Shown here: in pieces, positions 6,557 to 11,114 of the stretch | Position numbering within the stretch: position 1 is the first letter of the stretch | Layout: the number at the start of each line of letters is the position of its first letter | Origin: CAXMNX01 sp964194845 | GTDB taxonomy: Bacteria; Pseudomonadota; Alphaproteobacteria; Rhodobacterales; Rhodobacteraceae | Direction of reading: 5' to 3' | DNA: 11,114 bases | Assembly: GCA_964194845.1 (NCBI GenBank) | Contig: CAXMNX010000055.1 | Location: forward strand, 1-11,114 | Translations under genes and position numbers: made by a program | Notes under the pieces: model-generated | Told to the model about the DNA's origin: nothing | Database searches by the model: none | What the model saw: the letters and a program-made list of their open reading frames with translations, nothing else

Positions 6557-9153
6557 TGCGCACGAAAGACTTTCTCGACAGCCGGTCGGTCGCGACTCCC
6601 GATGACCTCTCCTGCTTCGGTCCGAAGGCGGGAAACCTCCTGCGGCTTGCACAAGGGGGCTTCGAGGTGCCGCCCTTCCTAGCCGTTTCTCAGCGGATAT
6701 TCGAGCGGGTGGCAGGGCCAATTCGCAACGAGATCGAGGCGATCCTGGCGCAATTGGAGGGCGACGATGCCGAGGCGATTGAAAACGCATCCGAACTCAT
6801 TGGAACCATGGTCACATCGGTCGATTTTCCCGCTGACCTTGCGGAGGAAATCGTGGCGCGCGCGTCCGACATCGGCGAAGGTGGCCTGCTGGCGGTCCGA
6901 TCCTCGAATTCAGATGAGGATTCTTGCGCGAGCTCATTCGCGGGCCTCAACGACAGCTTCCTGGCGATTGCGCCGGAAAATGTAGCTCACCGGATCCAGC
7001 TCGTCTGGGCTTCGGCCTGGTCAGCGCGTTCATTGATGTTCCGTCACCGCATGGCGCTGGGTTGGGCCAACATGGCCCCCGGTGCAATCGTACAGCGGTT
7101 TGTGAACGCATCGGCCTCCGGCGTTATTTTCAGCACTGATCCCTCCGAACCGGACGCCGTTCTCATCGATGCCGTCTATGGACTGGGTGACGGGGTGACC
7201 AGCGAGTTGGCCGAAGCGGACAGCTATCGGGTCTCGAAGACTAATAGGACGGTCTCGGCGAAAGTGGCAGCGAAATCGAGCTGCGTTGTCGCGGACCCAG
7301 GCGGCGAAGGCGTCAGTGTTGTCCGTAACTTCGAGGGTGGCGATACTCCGGTTTTGGCTGAGGCCGATCTGGCCGAAATCGCGACCGCCGCTCAGAGCAT
7401 CGAGACGTTTTTCGGAGCACCGCAGGACATCGAATGGTCAATGGAGGACGGCAAGCTCTGGATCCTGCAGTCGCGGCCGATAGCAGGCGCGTCCGGCAGC
7501 GGGCAGTGGCCGGGTGTCTGGGACAGCGCGAACATCGCCGAAAGCTACCCCGGGCGCACGCTGCCGCTGACGTTCTCTTACATCCGCCTGGCCTACCAGA
7601 TCAGTTTTGAGGATGCGTTGTGCTTCCTTCTGCCCTTTGCCCGCGCACAGGTGCGTCGAAGCGCGGTCCCGGCGCGATTGCTGGGATACTTTCGCGGGCG
7701 GGTCTACATGAACCTCTTGAGCTGGTATTTCGTGCTTAGCCATCTGCCGAATTTTGAAAGGCACCAGCCGGTGTGGGATCGGATGATCGGGGTCGAGGGG
7801 CGGGTGGCCTGCGAACCCGCGCGTCTCGGTCGGCTGGACCGGTCGACGGCGTGGCTCATGCTGGCGTGGGTGTTTTTTGGCAATCGGATCTACACGGCGC
7901 GCTTCACCAGGCGGTTCGCTCGATTTCGCGCGGACACCAAGCGGGCAGCGTTTGACACAATGGACGAGCGCCAACTGGTTGAATTCTTTCGGAACAGTCG
8001 GGTGCGCATGCACGGTACATGGCACTTGCCGCTGCTGAACGATCATTGTGCCATGGTCTGGCTCAGCCTGTTGGAAAAGCTCGCCGGCGACCGCACGGGA
8101 CGTGATGCATCGGTGAATGACCTCCTCTGCGGCACCGGACGGCTTGACAGCGCGGAGCCAATTGCCGCTCTCGAAGAAATCGCTGTACGACTGCGGACGC
8201 ATGAGAAAGCGGATCGAATTCTAAGTCTGCCGTGCAATAAGGCACTTGAAGACGTGCGGGAGAACTCCGAATTCGCCGACATCGCGGCCCGGTTGGAGGC
8301 TTATCTTGATCGTTTCGGCGACCGGCGAATTGAGGAGCTTAAGCTGGAGAGCCCGAGCCTTCGCGAGGATCCGGCGCTGGTCATGGGGATGATACAGGTC
8401 GCGGCAAGGTCGAACCGTGCCCGCAAAGCACCTACGAAAACACCCGTTGGTGCACGGAAGACCTGTAGCCATCCTCTTCGTCGCCTGCTCGTTTGGTTCG
8501 TACGCCGACAGGCTATTTCCGCGATCGCCGCCCGCGAATCCATGCGAATGGATCGCGCACGGCTATTTGGTGTGGTCAGGCAAATATTTTTGCGGATCGG
8601 CGAAATCTGGGCGCGTCGGCGCGAGATCGACACTCGCGACGACATCTTCTGGCTGACTATTGATGAGATTTTCGACTGCATCGAAGGGTGTGGGACTGTG
8701 CAAGACCTCAAAGACCTTGTGCGCCTGCGCAAGGCCGAGCTGTCCACAGTATCCGCGTCGGAACTGCCCGCCCGGTTCGAAACCCGCGGCCTTCCACAGG
8801 TACGAACTTGCAATACCAGTGCGCCTGCCGACGTGATCGGCGTGATCCAAGGTATCGGATGTGCAACCGGACAGGTCACTGGACGGGCCCTGCAAGTGAC
8901 CGACCCTAGAACCGCCAATGTCGATGCGACGCACATCATTGTCGCGAAATCGACCGATCCCGGCTGGGTCTTTCTCATGGCGAATGCAGCGGGTTTGGTC
9001 GTCGAAAACGGAAGCCCGTTGTCGCACACAGCGATCATCGGGCGCGAACTGGGCATTCCAACGGTTGTTGGTGCTAGGAATGCAACGCACCAGATCCCCG
9101 ATGGAGCCACTCTATTCCTCGATGCCGAAAGCGGGAGGGTATCTTGGAACTGA
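6556..9153 (+). CDS. RPH-like ATP-grasp / phosphohistidine phosphotransferase (PEP synthase-related)
   Basis: An 865-residue protein in three parts. Residues 1-310 are a PPDK-type ATP-binding domain: FGPKAGNLLRL with Lys24, AVRSSNSDED with Arg115, IDAVYGLGDGVTSE, QDIEWSMEDGKLWILQSRP with Glu293, Gln305 and Arg307. Residues about 310-750 form a middle domain beginning NIAESYPGRTLPLTFS. The end is the swivelling PEP-utilizing domain with GSPLSHTAIIGRELGIP, phosphohistidine His824. No C-terminal PEP/pyruvate TIM barrel follows, so it cannot be a complete PEP synthase. Size, domain order and histidine position closely match rifampin phosphotransferase, which transfers the ATP beta-phosphate to a hydroxyl giving AMP and Pi. 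Here the middle domain probably binds another substrate, perhaps a lipid or polyol (inference). ATG 6556 shares one base with the preceding stop, with CGGAGG at 6541-6546 as ribosome site. Confidence 0.82.
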   Translation: MRTKDFLDSRSVATPDDLSCFGPKAGNLLRLAQGGFEVPPFLAVSQRIFERVAGPIRNEIEAILAQLEGDDAEAIENASELIGTMVTSVDFPADLAEEIVARASDIGEGGLLAVRSSNSDEDSCASSFAGLNDSFLAIAPENVAHRIQLVWASAWSARSLMFRHRMALGWANMAPGAIVQRFVNASASGVIFSTDPSEPDAVLIDAVYGLGDGVTSELAEADSYRVSKTNRTVSAKVAAKSSCVVADPGGEGVSVVRNFEGGDTPVLAEADLAEIATAAQSIETFFGAPQDIEWSMEDGKLWILQSRPIAGASGSGQWPGVWDSANIAESYPGRTLPLTFSYIRLAYQISFEDALCFLLPFARAQVRRSAVPARLLGYFRGRVYMNLLSWYFVLSHLPNFERHQPVWDRMIGVEGRVACEPARLGRLDRSTAWLMLAWVFFGNRIYTARFTRRFARFRADTKRAAFDTMDERQLVEFFRNSRVRMHGTWHLPLLNDHCAMVWLSLLEKLAGDRTGRDASVNDLLCGTGRLDSAEPIAALEEIAVRLRTHEKADRILSLPCNKALEDVRENSEFADIAARLEAYLDRFGDRRIEELKLESPSLREDPALVMGMIQVAARSNRARKAPTKTPVGARKTCSHPLRRLLVWFVRRQAISAIAARESMRMDRARLFGVVRQIFLRIGEIWARRREIDTRDDIFWLTIDEIFDCIEGCGTVQDLKDLVRLRKAELSTVSASELPARFETRGLPQVRTCNTSAPADVIGVIQGIGCATGQVTGRALQVTDPRTANVDATHIIVAKSTDPGWVFLMANAAGLVVENGSPLSHTAIIGRELGIPTVVGARNATHQIPDGATLFLDAESGRVSWN

Positions 9154-10229
9154 TTGGCTACGATTTCGATAATGGGCTCAGTGAGGCCTACGCGAGGTTT
9201 CGTGCGGATCTCCATGCACGCGACGAAAACTGGCGGCGCGCAGCCCGCAAGGATATCTCGGCCGATTTTGATCCGCAGCATGCCTTCTATCGGCGCGACG
9301 GGAATCGCCACCGTCATTTCCTTGCGCGGGTCGGCGACCGTGTGTTGGGGCACGTCTCGGCCTTTTTTTCCGAACGGCTGTCCCGCCAACTGGGCGTTCG
9401 AGTTGGTTGCATCGGCCAGTTCGAATTCGTCGAAGATCGTGCCGCGTCCCGAGAGGCAATTGCGACCGCTTGTAGCTGGCTGGAGGAGATCTGCAATGTG
9501 AGCAAGATCTGGGGGCCGATGAATTTCGAAATCTGGCACGAATATCGCTTCAAGACCCGAGGATTTGGAAACCGCACCTTTGCTCATGAGCCCTACAACC
9601 CGGAATATTATCCTTCGCATTTCGCCGAGGCGGGGTTCAGACCCTTACAGGCGTGGCATTCTTTTGAAGGACGCCTTGATGGTGACTTGCGCGCCGCACA
9701 CGCCAAGGCCGTTCGTCGCCGGAGCGACTTCGCTGCCAAAGGGATGCGATTTGACGGCCTCGATTTTGCGCGTCTGCCCGAAGAGCTGGCCGCGCTGCAC
9801 CAACTGATACAATCAGCACTCAAAGACTTTCTTGGCTTCGTGCCACTGTCGCTTGAGGAATTCCTGGAAAGCATGGCCGCAAGGCGGGGTAACTTTGATC
9901 CGGAATTGGTTGTCCTGGCGCGAGACGCTGAATCCCGGATCGCCGGATTCGCGATCGGTTTTGTCGACGTGCCAGGCGATTTCCGGCAGGGCGCCGAAGC
10001 CCCGCGCGGTGTCTGCTATCTTGGAGGAGCCAACCCGGAATTCGGTCGCGACATTGCTGGGATCGGCACCGCAATTTTCGGCGAACTTTCCGAACGATTT
10101 CGCGCCCGCGGCATTACGACGCTAGTTCAGGCCATCGTCGCAGAGGGCAACAAGTCGCGCGGCCTTTTCGGCGCCTCGAGCCCAGCACCGGTCAGCGAAT
10201 ATGTCCTGTTTGAGAAGGATGTCAGGTGA
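9144..10229 (+). CDS. YghO-like GNAT-fold N-acyltransferase protein
   Basis: A 361-residue soluble protein. The first half contains CIGQFEFVED followed by WGPMNFEIWHEYRF, a GF.NRTFAHEPYNPEYYPSHFAEAGF segment (about residues 130-170), and later VVLARDAESRIAGFAIGFVDVP with a VCYLGGANPEFG strand. This GPMNF..W..Y / NPxYYP pattern is what I know from the YghO-type proteins related to GNAT acetyltransferases; their substrates are mostly unknown. A weaker second GNAT-like core seems to lie in the C-terminal half. The start is a TTG, since no ATG or GTG in frame gives a full protein; GGGAGG (9133-9138) sits 5 nt before it, and the gene overlaps the previous one by 10 nt. Its position before a decarboxylase that makes amines suggests amine acylation, which is inference only. 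Confidence 0.65.
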   Translation: MELIGYDFDNGLSEAYARFRADLHARDENWRRAARKDISADFDPQHAFYRRDGNRHRHFLARVGDRVLGHVSAFFSERLSRQLGVRVGCIGQFEFVEDRAASREAIATACSWLEEICNVSKIWGPMNFEIWHEYRFKTRGFGNRTFAHEPYNPEYYPSHFAEAGFRPLQAWHSFEGRLDGDLRAAHAKAVRRRSDFAAKGMRFDGLDFARLPEELAALHQLIQSALKDFLGFVPLSLEEFLESMAARRGNFDPELVVLARDAESRIAGFAIGFVDVPGDFRQGAEAPRGVCYLGGANPEFGRDIAGIGTAIFGELSERFRARGITTLVQAIVAEGNKSRGLFGASSPAPVSEYVLFEKDVR

Positions 10230-11114
10230 GTCTTGAACCAATCGTATCCATAGATCGGCGATCCGGCGGGCGGATCGTCGAACCGGTCTACGCCGGGGAA
10301 TTCCTGCACTGGGCACATCAAAGCCGGTTGGGTGTCTGGCTGACTTGCGTGCTTCTGAGCCGCCCGGTCGTCTCGCGCCTCTACGGCTGGTGGCACCTGC
10401 TTCCCTGGACTCGGCGGAAGATACGGCCGTTCGCCCGGGCCCTTTCAATTGACTTCGGGATCAGCATCTTGCCGGCCGAGAAGTTCGCGAATTTTTCAGA
10501 GTTCTTCACGCGTGAAATTGACCTTACCCGTCGACCTGTTGCCGAAGGGCGTGAGGTGTGCGTTTCGCCAGTCGACGGCCGGGTCGGCGCCTATCCTAAC
10601 CTTGCGCCAGGCGAGCGTTTTCAGATCAAGGGCCGGGCGCTCGACCTGAGGACATTCTTGCGATGTGAGGCGGATGCAAGGACCGTCGAGGGCGGGGCAA
10701 TGCTGGTGTTTCGACTTCATTTGGCCGACTACCACCACTTTCACTTCCCGATTTCCTGTTGCCCGTCGGCGTCGCGAGAGATCCGCGGCCGGAGTTACAT
10801 GGTGAGCCCGCATGTCACGCGGTGGATGCCCGATATCTATGCGGAGAACCGCAGAACTGTCACGCGGCTTGACACCGACGAATTTGGGCAAGTGCTGATG
10901 GTTGAGGTTGGCGGGTTCACGACCTCTTCGCTCACTCAAGTCTTCAATCCGATGGCCCAAGCAGCCAAGGGCGCCCGAAAAGGGTTTTTCGGGCTGGGCG
11001 GCTCTACCGTCGTGCTGCTCTTTCAGCCCGGGATGGTGAAGCTTGATGATGATCTAATCGATAAAACACGCGCCGGGTACGAGACCATTGTGAAGTTAGG
11101 TGAGCGTGTCGCAC
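10226..11114 (+). CDS. Phosphatidylserine decarboxylase-like pyruvoyl enzyme (3' end off window)
   Basis: PSD cleaves itself at a serine to form a pyruvoyl cofactor and decarboxylates phosphatidylserine to phosphatidylethanolamine at the inner membrane. The GTG start at 10226 overlaps the GNAT stop by 4 nt (GTGA). The 296 residues present include SPVDGRV (Asp117), LADYHHFHFP (Asp168, His170, His173), YAENRR, and FGLGGSTVVLLF with self-cleavage Ser260. These match the E. coli Asp90, His144, His147 and Ser254 set, so the protein should self-process and be active. The cleavage motif is GGST rather than LGST, as in some PSD relatives. The GALNVGS strand is replaced by VGGFTTSS, hinting at a different substrate pocket. 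The frame is still open at the edge and close to the family's usual end. It could decarboxylate another amino-acid headgroup, such as one made by the BtaA-like enzyme (inference). Confidence 0.85.
   Translation, partial: MSLEPIVSIDRRSGGRIVEPVYAGEFLHWAHQSRLGVWLTCVLLSRPVVSRLYGWWHLLPWTRRKIRPFARALSIDFGISILPAEKFANFSEFFTREIDLTRRPVAEGREVCVSPVDGRVGAYPNLAPGERFQIKGRALDLRTFLRCEADARTVEGGAMLVFRLHLADYHHFHFPISCCPSASREIRGRSYMVSPHVTRWMPDIYAENRRTVTRLDTDEFGQVLMVEVGGFTTSSLTQVFNPMAQAAKGARKGFFGLGGSTVVLLFQPGMVKLDDDLIDKTRAGYETIVKLGERVA

Noticed and set aside
7438..8202. Minus-strand open frame of 254 codons
   Set aside because: Antisense to the middle domain of the RPH-like gene; low-complexity composition and no motif.
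6556..9153. Calling the gene a true phosphoenolpyruvate synthase
   Set aside because: The C-terminal PEP/pyruvate barrel is absent: the protein ends about 40 residues after the phosphohistidine motif.
8301..9620. Long minus-strand open frame of 439 codons
   Set aside because: It lies antisense to the phosphotransferase and GNAT genes, whose motifs are clear. Its product is rich in Arg, Ser and Pro with no recognisable domain, as expected for a mirror frame in GC-rich DNA.
1..11114. Mobile elements, CRISPR arrays, tRNA or rRNA genes, and terminators
   Set aside because: No transposase, terminal inverted repeats, spaced identical repeats of CRISPR size, cloverleaf-like sequence or hairpin with T-run was seen; the operon's end lies beyond the window.

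Overview
The window is one tightly packed, plus-strand gene cluster with a divergently transcribed regulator at its left edge. Base composition is moderately GC-rich, and the genes overlap with many ATG/GTG/TTG starts. The mix of a SARP/BTAD-type regulator with proteobacterial-looking lipid enzymes suggests an alphaproteobacterium, perhaps Hyphomicrobiales. This assignment is an inference from gene style only; no rRNA or tRNA is present.

Layout: positions 1-163 (minus strand) hold the N-terminal winged-helix domain of a SARP/BTAD-family activator, cut by the window edge. Positions 164-387 are a divergent regulatory region containing an 11-bp-phased array of TTGAC-type heptamers. From 388 to the right edge there are eight consecutive plus-strand genes with no intergenic space at all: an HMG-CoA reductase homologue; a DUF3419/BtaA-like SAM-dependent aminocarboxypropyl transferase; an integral-membrane CTP-dependent lipid (prenol/diacylglycerol-type) kinase; an MMPL/RND lipid exporter; a UbiA-like prenyltransferase; a three-domain dikinase-type phosphotransferase resembling rifampin phosphotransferase rather than true PEP synthase; a YghO-like GNAT protein; and a phosphatidylserine-decarboxylase-like enzyme that runs off the window. 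Every junction is an overlap of 1 to about 23 nt, so the genes are probably one translationally coupled operon.

Working together (inference): the set looks like a pathway for an unusual, probably isoprenoid-containing, amino-headgroup lipid. HMG-CoA reductase and the CTP-type kinase could supply or activate an isoprenoid or lipid alcohol, and the UbiA protein could transfer a prenyl chain. The BtaA-like enzyme could add a 3-amino-3-carboxypropyl group, and the PSD-like pyruvoyl enzyme could decarboxylate an amino-acid headgroup. The GNAT could acylate an amine, the ATP-grasp/phosphohistidine enzyme could phosphorylate a hydroxyl, and MMPL could export the product. The individual family assignments are well supported by motifs. 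The combined product is not known to me and is a hypothesis.
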